A stretch of 64,000 nucleotides of DNA from Nocardia sp. NBC_01327 (GCF_035958815.1 NZ_CP108383.1:3658001-3722000); one strand, 5' to 3'. Positions 17,495 through 26,464 are shown, counted from the stretch's first letter. Program-made: numbers and translations. Notes: a model not told the origin generated them from the sequence alone.

Positions 17495-18151
17495 ATGGAA
17501 ATGGTTGCGCAGCCCCCTGTTCGGATGAGTGAAGTGCCTGGTACTCGGCTACTGGATGGGCAGTGGCTGGGTGAGCGGATCTCCGAGATGGGTATTTCGT
17601 GGGGGACGGGGGATTCTCGGGTGTCCGGGACCCTGTGGTGGTGCATGGCTGCGTCGTCGCTGGTGGATCCGATTGTCGGGGCGTATGCGGAGGGGGTGCC
17701 GGCGCTGGATCCGGCATTGGAGCGGATCGGGTGTGAGATTCGGCCGGACGGGGGAGTGGAGCGGGTGCGGCCGCTGACGGGGACGGCGGCGGACGAGCTG
17801 CCGACGGAATCCGTCGGGCATGCGCTGCGGCACACGCTGTCGCGGGTGGTGCCTGTGGTGTCGGAGGTGTCCGGTGCGGGAGTGGCTTCGCTGTGGGCGA
17901 TCGTCGCCGATGCCATCGGCAATCGGGCGCTCGATGCGGGCGCCCAGGAATCGGGTGCGTTGCTGGCCAGGGAGGTGGCGGGGCGGCTGCCGGTGCCTCG
18001 ATTCAGTGATATCGGAGGCCGTACTTTTGTGCGCCGCATCTCCTGCTGCCTGGTGTTCGAGGTGCCGGGCTGCGAGATGTGCACGAGTTGCCCGAAACGA
18101 CCTGCGGCTGAGCGCGAAAGACTGCTCGCGGAGCTGGCCGCGCGCGGCTGA
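17495..18151 (+). CDS. FhuF-like (2Fe-2S) ferric iron reductase family protein
   Basis: A 218-residue protein ending in CCLVFEVPGCEMCTSCP (about residues 184-200), the C-C-x10-C-x2-C pattern that binds a 2Fe-2S cluster in ferric siderophore reductases such as FhuF. The preceding 180 residues are helical and lack other motifs. Such proteins release iron from imported siderophores in the cytosol; the siderophore is not indicated. No Fur or IdeR box was obvious in the 214 bases upstream. It is followed by thrS after 112 bases and is probably a separate unit. Confidence 0.85.
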   Translation: MEMVAQPPVRMSEVPGTRLLDGQWLGERISEMGISWGTGDSRVSGTLWWCMAASSLVDPIVGAYAEGVPALDPALERIGCEIRPDGGVERVRPLTGTAADELPTESVGHALRHTLSRVVPVVSEVSGAGVASLWAIVADAIGNRALDAGAQESGALLAREVAGRLPVPRFSDIGGRTFVRRISCCLVFEVPGCEMCTSCPKRPAAERERLLAELAARG

Positions 18152-18263
18152 CACCCCGGCACCCGGTCCATCGGCGCACCGCCACCACCGTGCCGATAGC
18201 ATGGACCGGCCAGACATCGCGGGGAATTCCCGCGCTTACGACAATGCCTAGGAGTGCGCAGCC

Positions 18264-20315
18264 GTGACCACCACAGCCCCGAAGAGCCCCGTCGCCCTCG
18301 TCCGGGTGTCGGCCGGGACTACGGCGGGTGCCGCGGTGCGCGAGGCCGACCTGCCGAGCAAGGGCCCCGACGCCGTCATCGTCGTCCGCGACGCGGAGGG
18401 CAATCTCAAGGATCTGTCCTGGATTCCGGACGCCGACACCGAGGTCGAGGCCGTCACCGCCGATTCCGAGGACGGCCGCAGCGTGATCCGGCACTCGGCC
18501 GCGCATGTGCTCGCACAGGCTGTGCAGCAGGAGTTCCCAGAGGCCAAGCTCGGCATCGGCCCGCCCATCAAAGACGGCTTCTACTACGACTTCCAGGTCG
18601 AGCGCCCCTTCACCCCGGAGGATCTGGCCAAGCTGGAATCCCGGATGAAGAAGATCATCAAAGGCGCACAGCGCTTTTCGCGCCGCGTGACCGATGTCGA
18701 GGAAGCTCGCGTGGAACTGGCCAAGGAGCCGTTCAAGCTGGAGCTGATCTCCGATAAGTCGGGCATCGACGATCCGGAGGTTATGGAGGTCGGCGGCACA
18801 GAGCTGACCATCTACGACAATCTGGACCCGCGCACCGGCGAAAAGCTGTGGGGCGACCTGTGTCGCGGCCCGCACATCCCGACCACCAAGTACATTCCCG
18901 CGTTCAAGCTGACCCGCAGCTCCGCCGCCTACTGGCGTGGTGATCAGAGCCGCGAGGATCTGCAGCGCGTGTACGGCACCGCCTGGGAATCGCAGGAGGC
19001 GCAGGACGAGTACCTGAACCTGCTCGCCGAAGCCGAGAAGCGCGATCACCGCAAGCTCGGTCTCGAGCTGGACCTGTTCTCCTTCCCGGACGAGCTGGGC
19101 TCCGGCCTGCCGGTGTTCCACCCCAAGGGCGGCATCATCCGCAAGGAGCTCGAGGACTACTCGCGCCGCCGGCACATCGCCGCCGGCTACGAATTCGTCA
19201 ATACCCCGCACATCACCAAGGGCCATCTCTTCGAGGTCTCCGGCCACCTGGACTGGTACCGCGACGGCATGTTCCCGGCCATGCACCTCGATGCCGAGCT
19301 CAATGACGACGGCACCGTGCGCAAGCCCGGCCAGGACTACTACGTCAAGCCGATGAACTGCCCGATGCACAATCTGATCTTCCGTTCGCGCGGCCGCTCG
19401 TATCGTGAACTGCCGCTGCGCATGTTCGAGTTCGGCTCGGTCTACCGCTACGAGAAGTCCGGTGTCATCCACGGCCTGACCCGCGTGCGCGGCATGACCC
19501 AGGACGATGCGCACATCTACTGCACCAAGGAGCAGATGCACGCGGAGCTCACCTCCACGCTGCAGTTCGTGCTCAGCCTGCTGCGCGATTACGGCCTCGA
19601 CGACTTCTACCTGGAGCTGTCCACCAAGGACCCCAAGAAGTTCGTCGGCTCCGACGAGCTGTGGGAGGAGGCCACCGAAACCCTGCGCAAGGTGGCCACC
19701 GATTCCGGCCTGGACCTGGTGCCGGACCCGGGCGGCGCGGCCTTCTACGGCCCGAAGATCTCCGTGCAGGCCAAGGACGCGCTCGGCCGCACCTGGCAGA
19801 TGTCGACCATCCAGCTGGACTTCAACCTGCCCGAGCGTTTCGAGCTCGAGTACACCGGCTCCGACGGCCAGAAGCACCGCCCGGTCATGATCCACCGGGC
19901 GCTGTTCGGTTCCATCGAGCGCTTCTTCGGCGTGCTCACCGAGCACTACGCGGGCGCGTTCCCGGCCTGGCTCTCGCCGGTGCAGGTGGTCGGCATCCCG
20001 GTCGCCGAGGCCTTCGCCGAGCACCTGGACGGCGTGATCGAGCAGCTGCGTGAGCACGATGTGCGCGCCGAGGTGGACCGCAGCGACGACCGCATGCAGA
20101 AGAAGATCTTCAACCAGACTGCGCAGAAGGTGCCCTTCATGCTGCTCGCCGGCGCGAAGGATGTGGAGGCGGGCGCGGTCAGCTTCCGTTTCCGCGACGG
20201 CACCCAGGTCAACGGTGTGCCGGTCGCGGAGGCGGTGTCCACGATCATCGAGTGGATCAAGGGCCGCGAGAACGACTCTCCGACCGCGCAGCGTTTCGAG
20301 AAGGCGAACGGGTAG
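18264..20315 (+). CDS. thrS: Threonyl-tRNA synthetase
   Basis: A 683-residue class II aminoacyl-tRNA synthetase, started by GTG after TAGGAG. Order: TGS domain (1-70), second additional domain with HSAAH (zinc-ligand type HxxxH, near residue 77), catalytic core with YYVKPMNCPMHN and RMFEFGSVYRYE, and a C-terminal anticodon-binding domain from about residue 565. It charges tRNA-Thr. Length matches the mycobacterial enzyme. No T-box leader is seen in the 112 bases upstream. It heads the conserved block leading to pimA. Confidence 0.97.
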   Translation: MTTTAPKSPVALVRVSAGTTAGAAVREADLPSKGPDAVIVVRDAEGNLKDLSWIPDADTEVEAVTADSEDGRSVIRHSAAHVLAQAVQQEFPEAKLGIGPPIKDGFYYDFQVERPFTPEDLAKLESRMKKIIKGAQRFSRRVTDVEEARVELAKEPFKLELISDKSGIDDPEVMEVGGTELTIYDNLDPRTGEKLWGDLCRGPHIPTTKYIPAFKLTRSSAAYWRGDQSREDLQRVYGTAWESQEAQDEYLNLLAEAEKRDHRKLGLELDLFSFPDELGSGLPVFHPKGGIIRKELEDYSRRRHIAAGYEFVNTPHITKGHLFEVSGHLDWYRDGMFPAMHLDAELNDDGTVRKPGQDYYVKPMNCPMHNLIFRSRGRSYRELPLRMFEFGSVYRYEKSGVIHGLTRVRGMTQDDAHIYCTKEQMHAELTSTLQFVLSLLRDYGLDDFYLELSTKDPKKFVGSDELWEEATETLRKVATDSGLDLVPDPGGAAFYGPKISVQAKDALGRTWQMSTIQLDFNLPERFELEYTGSDGQKHRPVMIHRALFGSIERFFGVLTEHYAGAFPAWLSPVQVVGIPVAEAFAEHLDGVIEQLREHDVRAEVDRSDDRMQKKIFNQTAQKVPFMLLAGAKDVEAGAVSFRFRDGTQVNGVPVAEAVSTIIEWIKGRENDSPTAQRFEKANG

Positions 20316-20318
20316 GGC

Positions 20319-20951
20319 ATGAGTGAACGTACGGCGCCCGGAGGTCTCACCGAAGACGCTGCGGGGCTTGCAGATTCGACGCCGCGAGAGACGATCGTCG
20401 ATCGCGGCGCCGGCGACCCCGACCGCCTGCAGCGGTTGTGGACGCCGTACCGCATGTCCTACATCACGGGGGCGACCGGCGAGCGCAAGCCCGCCGACGA
20501 CTCGGATACAGACGCGCCCAAGAAGACCGGCCATCCCTTCACCGATATCCCCGAGATGTCGGATGAGGACGGCCTGGTCCTGGCGCGCGGTCAATTCGTG
20601 TACGCGGTCCTGAACCTGTACCCGTACAACCCCGGCCACATGATGGTGGTGCCCTACCGCCGGGTGGCCAATCTCGAGGACCTCACGCTCGACGAGAGCA
20701 CCGAGCTGATGGCCTTCACCCAGCAGGCGATCCGCGTCATGAAGCGGGTCTCGCGGCCGGAGGGTTTCAATGTCGGCCTGAATCTCGGTGGCGTTGCCGG
20801 TGGTTCACTCGCCGATCACCTGCATCAACATATCGTGCCCCGCTGGAGTGGCGACGCGAACTTCATTACCGTCGTCGGCGGAGTGAAGGTCATGCCGCAG
20901 CTGCTACGGGAAACCCGGGCACTGCTGGCGGAGGCCTGGAAGGAGGCGTAG
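20319..20951 (+). CDS. HIT-family hydrolase/phosphorylase (Rv2613c-like, Ap4A phosphorylase)
   Basis: A 210-residue histidine-triad protein. The active site is HLHQHIVPRW near residue 170, the HxHxHxx motif that carries the nucleotide during catalysis. The first about 60 residues are a polar extension. Its place directly after thrS and before pgsA matches M. tuberculosis Rv2613c, reported as a diadenosine tetraphosphate phosphorylase. Aminoacyl-tRNA synthetases make Ap4A as a side product, so the pairing with thrS makes functional sense. It starts three bases after the thrS stop. Confidence 0.92.
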   Translation: MSERTAPGGLTEDAAGLADSTPRETIVDRGAGDPDRLQRLWTPYRMSYITGATGERKPADDSDTDAPKKTGHPFTDIPEMSDEDGLVLARGQFVYAVLNLYPYNPGHMMVVPYRRVANLEDLTLDESTELMAFTQQAIRVMKRVSRPEGFNVGLNLGGVAGGSLADHLHQHIVPRWSGDANFITVVGGVKVMPQLLRETRALLAEAWKEA

Positions 20952-21038
20952 ATGAGCGATAATCGCGCAGCGGCTCATCGGAGCCGACCGGGTGCGGGTG
21001 TCCCGCAAGACACAGAAGGAATCCGAATAGCGTGCTGA
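20952..21038 (+). CDS. Possible 28-residue leader ORF overlapping the pgsA start
   Basis: The ATG follows the HIT gene stop directly and has AAGGAGG nine bases upstream, the best ribosome binding site in this junction. The frame encodes 28 residues, many of them polar, and its stop overlaps the GTG start of pgsA by seven bases. It may only serve to bring ribosomes to pgsA. No homology is recognised. Confidence 0.35.
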   Translation: MSDNRAAAHRSRPGAGVPQDTEGIRIAC

Positions 21039-21703
21039 GCTTCTTCGGTCGCGAGACGTTCGCCAAAGCGACTGCGCCCCTGGGCAAAGCCTTGGTGAGC
21101 ACCGGGCTCACACCGGATGCCATGACGCTGATCGGCACCACCGCCTCGATTGCCGCGGCGGTGACGCTGTTCCCGTCCGGTCACCTGTTCTGGGGAACCA
21201 TGGTGATCTGGCTCTTCGTCATGTTCGACATGCTCGACGGCGCCATGGCCCGAGCGCGTGGCGGCGGCACCAAATACGGTGCGGTACTCGATGCCACCTG
21301 TGACCGGGTGGCCGACGGCGCCATCTTCGGCGGTCTGGCCTGGTGGGCCGTCTATCACGAGCACTCCAAGGTGCTCTTCGCGGCTACCCTGGTGGTATTG
21401 GTGACCTCGCAGGTCATCTCGTACGCCAAGGCGCGCGCGGAGGCCAGCGGACTGTCGGCCGACGGCGGCATCATCGAGCGCCCCGACCGGCTGGTCATCG
21501 GTCTCGTCGGCGCCGGATTCACCGGTATCGGCGGGTATTTCGAGATCGACTGGCTCACCTACGCGGTGTATGTGGCCATCTATGTTCTGGCGGTGCTCAG
21601 CATCGTCACTGTCTTCCAGCGTGTGCTGGCCGTGCGCAATTCGCCTGGCGCACGCGACATTATCGCCCCCGTGGCGAAGGCGCCGGAGGAACACCAGCGG
21701 TGA
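21032..21703 (+). CDS. pgsA: Phosphatidylinositol phosphate synthase (CDP-alcohol phosphatidyltransferase)
   Basis: A 223-residue membrane enzyme with six predicted helices. The CDP-alcohol transferase signature D-G-x2-A-R-x8-G-x3-D-x3-D is present as DGAMARARGGGTKYG followed by AVLDATCDRVAD (about residues 69-95). It joins CDP-diacylglycerol to inositol phosphate, giving the base lipid for phosphatidylinositol mannosides. The GTG start lies in the tail of the short upstream frame. The stop overlaps the next start as GTGA. Confidence 0.95.
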   Translation: MLSFFGRETFAKATAPLGKALVSTGLTPDAMTLIGTTASIAAAVTLFPSGHLFWGTMVIWLFVMFDMLDGAMARARGGGTKYGAVLDATCDRVADGAIFGGLAWWAVYHEHSKVLFAATLVVLVTSQVISYAKARAEASGLSADGGIIERPDRLVIGLVGAGFTGIGGYFEIDWLTYAVYVAIYVLAVLSIVTVFQRVLAVRNSPGARDIIAPVAKAPEEHQR

Positions 21704-22755
21704 GCACCGATTTCACGTCCGCGATGACCGATAAGGCGTACGCGGCCGGATGGGCTCTGGTGCGCGGACTTCCGGAGGGCGCGGCGCGCCGCGGTTTCGA
21801 TACCGGAGCCGATGTGGCCGCCCGCCGGATGAATCGGAAGGCGCACGCCGGACATCCGAATCAGTTGCGGCGCAACCTCGCCCGGGTGATCGGCACGACG
21901 CCCGAGCAGGTGCCCGATGATCTGGTCCGCGCTGCCATGCGTTCCTACGCCCGGTACTGGCGCGAGGCGTTCCGGCTGCCGACCATGGACCACGCCGGAA
22001 TGGTGAAGTCCGGCCAGCTGTTCGTCGACCAGGTGGAGCACCTGGAGGCCGCACTGGCCGCAGGTCGCGGCGCGGTGCTGGTGCTGCCGCATTCCGGCAA
22101 CTGGGATATGGCCGGCGTATGGCTGGTGCAGAACCACGGCACCTTCTCCACCGTCGCCGAACGGCTGCAACCGGAATCGCTGTTCGAGCGCTTCGTCGAA
22201 TATCGGGAAAGCCTCGGCTTCGAGGTTTTTCCGCTCACCGGCGCCGAGCAGCCGCCGTTCCCGCTGCTGGCGGAACGTCTGCGGCAGAACCGCGTGGTGT
22301 GTCTGATGGGTGAGCGCGACCTCACCGGAAAAGGCGTGCCCGTCGACTTCTTCGGCGAACGCACCTGGATGCCCGCCGGTGCGGCGAAGCTGGCCATCGA
22401 GACCGGCGCGGCGCTGATTCCGGTGCACTGCTGGAACACCGTCGACGCGCAGGGCCGCGAAGGCTGGGGCTTCAAGACGGAAGCGGCGCTGGATGTTTCG
22501 GGCGGCGCGGCCGCCGCGACCCAGCTGGTGGCGGACCGCTTCGCGGCCAATATCGCCGCCCATCCCGCCGACTGGCACATGCTGCAACCGCTGTGGGAAA
22601 GTGATTTGTCGCAGTCGCGGCTGGACCGCATCGCGGCGGCGCAGCAGACTGTGACAAAGGATCAAGTGGGGATTCGGGAGCCCAGCACAGCCGAAGGCGT
22701 TGGTGGACACAGCGCCAACGGCGTCGACGGGCACAGGGGAGACGCAGCACTATGA
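21700..22755 (+). CDS. patA: Phosphatidylinositol mannoside acyltransferase (Rv2611c/PatA type)
   Basis: A 351-residue membrane-associated acyltransferase of the LpxL/HtrB fold. The catalytic H-x4-D is in PHSGNWDMAG near residue 128, and the later GERDLTGKG stretch is typical of the family. It transfers a fatty acyl chain to the mannose of PIM1 or PIM2 on the inner face of the membrane. The GTG start overlaps the pgsA stop. The last about 40 residues are polar and extend beyond the conserved domain. Its stop overlaps the pimA start. Confidence 0.94.
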   Translation: MSTDFTSAMTDKAYAAGWALVRGLPEGAARRGFDTGADVAARRMNRKAHAGHPNQLRRNLARVIGTTPEQVPDDLVRAAMRSYARYWREAFRLPTMDHAGMVKSGQLFVDQVEHLEAALAAGRGAVLVLPHSGNWDMAGVWLVQNHGTFSTVAERLQPESLFERFVEYRESLGFEVFPLTGAEQPPFPLLAERLRQNRVVCLMGERDLTGKGVPVDFFGERTWMPAGAAKLAIETGAALIPVHCWNTVDAQGREGWGFKTEAALDVSGGAAAATQLVADRFAANIAAHPADWHMLQPLWESDLSQSRLDRIAAAQQTVTKDQVGIREPSTAEGVGGHSANGVDGHRGDAAL

Positions 22756-23876
22756 GAATCGGCATGGTCTGCCCGTACTCGTTCGATGTGCCGGGTGGAG
22801 TGCAGTCGCATGTCGTGGAACTGGCGCAGGTACTGCTCGAACGCGGTCACAAGGTGAGCGTGCTCGCGCCCGCCGCCGACGACACACCGCTGCCGGACTA
22901 TGTGGTGTCGGCCGGTAAAGCGGTCGCCATTCCCTATAACGGGTCTGTCGCGCGACTGTCCTTCGGCCCCACCGCCTACACCCGCATCCGCCGGTGGATC
23001 GGCGACAACGATTTCGACGTGCTGCACATTCACGAGCCGAACGCCCCCAGCCTGTCGATGCTGGCCTTGAAGATCGCCGAAGGCCCGATCGTCGCGACCT
23101 TCCACACCTCGACCACGAAGTCGCTGGTGCTCAGTACTTTTCAAGGCGTGCTGCGGCCGTACCACGAGAAGATCAGCGGGCGGATCGCCGTCTCCGAGCT
23201 GGCGCGGCGCTGGCAGGTGGAGGCGCTCGGCGGGGATGCCGTCGAAATCCCCAATGGCGTGGACGTTCCGGCCTTCGCGCACGCCCCGCTGCTGGAGGGC
23301 TATCCGCGCGCGGGCGGAACCGTGCTGTTCCTCGGCCGCTACGACGAGCCGCGCAAGGGTATGGACGTGCTGCTGGGCGCACTGCCCGGACTGGTCCGCC
23401 GCCATCCCGATATCGAGGTGCTGATCGTGGGCCGCGGCGATGAGGAGCGGCTGCGCCGCGAAGCCGGTGAAAACGCCTCGCACCTGCGCTTTCTCGGGCA
23501 GGTCTCGGATGCGGAGAAGGCCTCGGCCATGCGCAGCGCCGATGTGTACTGCGCGCCCAATCTCGGCGGCGAAAGTTTCGGCATCGTGCTGGTGGAGGCC
23601 ATGGCCGCCGGAACCGCCGTGGTCGCCAGCGATCTGGACGCCTTCCGCCGGGTGCTGCGCGACGGCACCGCGGGCATGCTGGTGCCGGTCGGCGATTCGG
23701 ATCTGCTGGCCGCGGCGCTCGATGAGGTGCTCACCGATTCCGATCGCCGCGCGGAACTCATCCGCACCGCGAATCAGGTTGTCGGCGAATACGATTGGCC
23801 CGTCGTGGCCGAGCAGATCCTACGCGTCTACGAAACCGTCACTGTGGGCGATACCCGCGTCAGGACCGCTGGATGA
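22752..23876 (+). CDS. pimA: Phosphatidylinositol alpha-mannosyltransferase
   Basis: A 374-residue GT4 glycosyltransferase with two Rossmann domains. N-terminal MVCPYSFDVPGGVQSHV (residues 5-21) forms the acceptor site; the donor site has GRYDEPRKGMDVLL and the E-x7-E element ESFGIVLVE near residue 280. It uses GDP-mannose to make PIM1 from phosphatidylinositol on the cytosolic face. Position, length and motifs match mycobacterial PimA. Overlaps with neighbours on both sides show a tightly coupled operon. Confidence 0.96.
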   Translation: MRIGMVCPYSFDVPGGVQSHVVELAQVLLERGHKVSVLAPAADDTPLPDYVVSAGKAVAIPYNGSVARLSFGPTAYTRIRRWIGDNDFDVLHIHEPNAPSLSMLALKIAEGPIVATFHTSTTKSLVLSTFQGVLRPYHEKISGRIAVSELARRWQVEALGGDAVEIPNGVDVPAFAHAPLLEGYPRAGGTVLFLGRYDEPRKGMDVLLGALPGLVRRHPDIEVLIVGRGDEERLRREAGENASHLRFLGQVSDAEKASAMRSADVYCAPNLGGESFGIVLVEAMAAGTAVVASDLDAFRRVLRDGTAGMLVPVGDSDLLAAALDEVLTDSDRRAELIRTANQVVGEYDWPVVAEQILRVYETVTVGDTRVRTAG

Positions 23877-24916
23877 TCACTTTCTCCGCGACCACGATTC
23901 TGGTTCTCGCCTTAATCGCGGCGCTTGTCATCACCCTGGGCGTCTGGGCCTACACCACCGCCAATCGCCTCGACCGGCTGCATGTGCGCAGCGATCAGGC
24001 GCGGAATGCCTTGAGCGCCGCGCTCGATCGGCGCGCGGTGGTGGCGCGGACGGTGGCCACCGTACTGGGCGTCGATGCCGAGCCCGAACGCGCTGACCAG
24101 GCCCGGCACCTCGCCGCATTGGCTGGGCGCGCCGAGCGCACCGACTGGCGTGATCGGGAAACGGTCGAGAACCAGCTGGCCGGAGCGCTTTCGGCCGTCG
24201 AGATCTCGCAATTGCCGCCGCAGTTGGTGGCCGAGCTCGCCGATGCCGAGGCCAGGGTCTTGATTGCCAGGCGTTTTCACAATGACGCGGTGCGCGACAC
24301 GCTGGCGCTGCGCACCCGCCGGTCGGTCCGCCTGCTGCACCTGGGCGGAACCGCGCCGCTGCCCACGTATTTCGAGATCGCCGAACGCGTGACGGCCGCC
24401 GCCTCGACCGGTTTGGAGGTCGACACCGTGCGGACCTCCGCGCGGGTGCTGCTGCTGGACGAGGACAATCGGGTACTGCTGCTGCGCGGCCGCGATCCGA
24501 AAGTCCCCGATGTCGAATTCTGGTTCACCATTGGCGGCGGTGTCGATCCCGGTGAAACCTTGCGTGAGGCCGCAATTCGCGAGCTATACGAAGAAACCGG
24601 TTATCCCGCCGACTCTTCCGCACTACACGGTCCGCTCTGGCGTCGTGTCGCGGTATTCCCGTTCAATGGCGAACTGATTCGTTCCGAAGAACTCTTCTTT
24701 GTCCTTCGGGCTAAAAACTTCGAACCCAATCCGGCAAAATTGGATTTCGTCGAACGGCGGTCTATCACCGGTAGTAAATGGTGTCATGCCGGGGATATCG
24801 CAGCACTGGACCGGTCGGGTGAAACGGTATATCCCTACCACCTGGACGAGCTGCTGGAGGAAGCCATCGCCGCAGCTGACGGCCATGCCGACCCAGAGGT
24901 CCGCTCGATTCGCTGA
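23873..24916 (+). CDS. Membrane-anchored LemA-like/Nudix hydrolase fusion (Rv2609c type)
   Basis: A 347-residue protein in three parts: one N-terminal membrane helix (about 8-28), a helical region with TANRLDRLHVRSDQARNAL that resembles the LemA fold, and a C-terminal Nudix domain. The Nudix box GGGVDPGETLREAAIREL then YEETGY (about 221-243) has all key glutamates. Nudix enzymes cleave nucleoside diphosphate derivatives; here a GDP-sugar or CDP-lipid by-product of the pathway is plausible but not shown. The LemA link is my reading of the pattern. The ATG overlaps the pimA stop. Confidence 0.85.
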   Translation: MITFSATTILVLALIAALVITLGVWAYTTANRLDRLHVRSDQARNALSAALDRRAVVARTVATVLGVDAEPERADQARHLAALAGRAERTDWRDRETVENQLAGALSAVEISQLPPQLVAELADAEARVLIARRFHNDAVRDTLALRTRRSVRLLHLGGTAPLPTYFEIAERVTAAASTGLEVDTVRTSARVLLLDEDNRVLLLRGRDPKVPDVEFWFTIGGGVDPGETLREAAIRELYEETGYPADSSALHGPLWRRVAVFPFNGELIRSEELFFVLRAKNFEPNPAKLDFVERRSITGSKWCHAGDIAALDRSGETVYPYHLDELLEEAIAAADGHADPEVRSIR

Positions 24917-24930
24917 ATGTCCTGAAACGC

Positions 24931-24974
24931 CGAACGCCACCTTGGATGACGGTAGTCATCTTCGGTGGCGTTCG
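24931..24974. terminator. Strong hairpin ending the pimA operon
   Basis: Outer arms CGAACGCCACC and GGTGGCGTTCG pair perfectly over 11 bases and an inner GATGAC/GTCATC stem closes on a GGTA loop. There is no T run, as is common for terminators in this group. It starts 14 bases after the Nudix stop. Confidence 0.75.
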
Positions 24975-25026
24975 AACTCCGGAGAAAGGGCTCCGATTAT
25001 ATTCGAGCCCTCATGCGCTGTCCTGG

Positions 25027-25116
25027 TCAGATGAAGAATCCCAGTGTGGCGAGGAATGCTGTGGCGGCGATCCAAGCGGCGCCGCCGAGGGTGGCAAGTC
25101 CAAGTCCTAGCAACAT
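25027..25116 (-). CDS. 29-residue single-helix membrane protein
   Basis: A very short gene encoding one continuous hydrophobic segment that starts MLLGLGLATLGGAAW and ends TLGFFI, with no charged residue at all. A GAAAGGAAAG site precedes the ATG. Codon third positions are mostly G or C, as in the neighbouring genes. A protein this small and apolar would insert in the membrane as a single helix and could act as a modulator of another membrane protein. I recognise no family. It is divergent from the EthD-like gene. Confidence 0.55.
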   Translation of the reverse strand: MLLGLGLATLGGAAWIAATAFLATLGFFI

Positions 25117-25342
25117 GATTTCTTTCCTTTCGTCCTTCCGCGGTTTGCGGATGTACACGGTTAATCTCACGCAAACCGTGATGCGTTTCACCTTTTTCGA
25201 CACAAAATCAAAATAGGTGTGTGACCGGCCGCCGTTCTCGCAGTCCGGTGGCTGGGATCGGACCCCGAAAGCGCGGGGCCGCTCGTACCGTCGGCGCTAC
25301 CGTGGGCCGTTCAACAACAGCTATGCGATAGGGACGTCCGAA

Positions 25343-26008
25343 ATGAAGCTGATGTACGCGCTGTGGGGAGCCGATCTGGACGAGCGGCTGCATGCCGCGG
25401 AGCTGCGGCACCGACTGGCGGATATCGGGGCCACGGAGTGGCAGGTGAACGTCCGTGACGCGGAAGTGGCCGCGGCCCAGGTCCGGCACAGCACCTATGA
25501 CGAGCCGATCGCCGCCATCGTGAGCGTGCGCACCGGCGGCGGGCACGAGGCCGTCACGGCCGCCCTGACCACCGTGGCCACCGAGGTGAACGGCTGGATC
25601 GTCGACGAGCGGGCGCCGATCGTGCCGCCACCGGTCGAGAACGGGGTGCGCACTCCGGCGCTGGCGAACTTCGCCCTGCTGCGCATCCCCGCCGAGCTGA
25701 CCCGCGAGGAATGGCTGCACCGCTGGCACGACCTGCACACGCCGGTGGCCATCGAAACCCAGGACACCTTCGGCTATGTCCAGAACACCGTCCTGGAACC
25801 GGTGACGGAGGGCAGGCGCGTCGACGCGCTCGTCGAGGAGCTGTTCCCCATGGCAGCCATGACCAGTGCCCACGCCTTCTACGGCGCGGGTGACGACGAC
25901 GCCGAACTCCAGCGCCGCGTGACCCGCATGATGGAGAGCGTCGTCAGCTTCGGCGCCCACCTGGATCTGGACCTCGTCCCCACCAGCCGGTACGTATACA
26001 AACTCTGA
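25343..26008 (+). CDS. EthD-type dimeric alpha/beta barrel protein
   Basis: A 221-residue protein with two ferredoxin-like barrel halves. The second half contains REEWLHRWHDLHTPVAIETQ (about residues 117-136), typical of EthD-domain proteins. The start was set at MKLMYALWG, which begins the first beta strand; upstream frame is arginine-rich and unlikely to be coding. Members take part in ring-opening or polyketide-like chemistry, but most have no known reaction. It stands alone and ends at a strong bidirectional hairpin. Confidence 0.78.
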   Translation: MKLMYALWGADLDERLHAAELRHRLADIGATEWQVNVRDAEVAAAQVRHSTYDEPIAAIVSVRTGGGHEAVTAALTTVATEVNGWIVDERAPIVPPPVENGVRTPALANFALLRIPAELTREEWLHRWHDLHTPVAIETQDTFGYVQNTVLEPVTEGRRVDALVEELFPMAAMTSAHAFYGAGDDDAELQRRVTRMMESVVSFGAHLDLDLVPTSRYVYKL

Positions 26009-26027
26009 CGCCCGGCCGGAAGAAAAG

Positions 26028-26069
26028 AAGGCTCGCTACGACCACGGAGTGTGGTGGTAGCGAGCCTTT
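26028..26069. terminator. Bidirectional terminator between EthD-like and CsbD-like genes
   Basis: AAGGCTCGCTACGACCAC pairs with GTGGTGGTAGCGAGCCTT (one mismatch) around a five-base loop, followed by TTC on the plus strand and flanked by A-rich sequence for the minus strand. Confidence 0.85.
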
Positions 26070-26095
26070 CTCGTCCTTCGGGGGCCGGACCGGTG

Positions 26096-26302
26096 TCAGC
26101 GGCCGAGCTTGTCCTTGACCGCCTTGACGGCGCCGCCCACGGCGTCCTTCACCTCGTCGACGGCCTTCTCCAGGCCCGATTCGATCTGATCGGCCTTGCC
26201 TTCGGCGCGCAGATCGTCGTCACCGGTGATCTTGCCGGCGGCCTCCTTGGCCTTGCCGCCGACTTCCTGCGCCTTCTGGTCGATCTTGTCGTTGAGAGAC
26301 AT
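26096..26302 (-). CDS. CsbD-family stress protein
   Basis: A 68-residue highly charged helical protein with the family pattern KIDQKAQEVGGKAKEAAGK and DDLRAEGKADQ. CsbD-like proteins are made in large amounts during general stress; their biochemical role is unknown. The start is the ATG giving the standard length, preceded by GGAGGATTCGA. It is divergent from the ECF sigma factor gene, so the sigma factor may also drive this gene, which would fit an envelope or general stress role. Confidence 0.9.
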   Translation of the reverse strand: MSLNDKIDQKAQEVGGKAKEAAGKITGDDDLRAEGKADQIESGLEKAVDEVKDAVGGAVKAVKDKLGR

Positions 26303-26464
26303 TTCGAATCCTCCGTATCGGTGGTCGAACTTTGTCGTACTCGGACAGGACACTCCGGCCAGCCTACTGTCACGCGGCAACCGATGAGACAACGATCACT
26401 GATACAGCTGCGTGACGATCCGCGACGGCGGGTGTCTATCTGTCGTAAGCGATGAGGAGGTGCT

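Noticed and set aside
18152..18263. T-box leader for thrS
   Set aside because: No T-box sequence or antiterminator/terminator pair; T-boxes before thrS are not usual in this group.
18003..20639. 878-codon minus-strand frame over thrS
   Set aside because: It is the complement of the strongly biased thrS gene; composition (valine, leucine, glycine repeats with GVR blocks) is typical of an antisense shadow.
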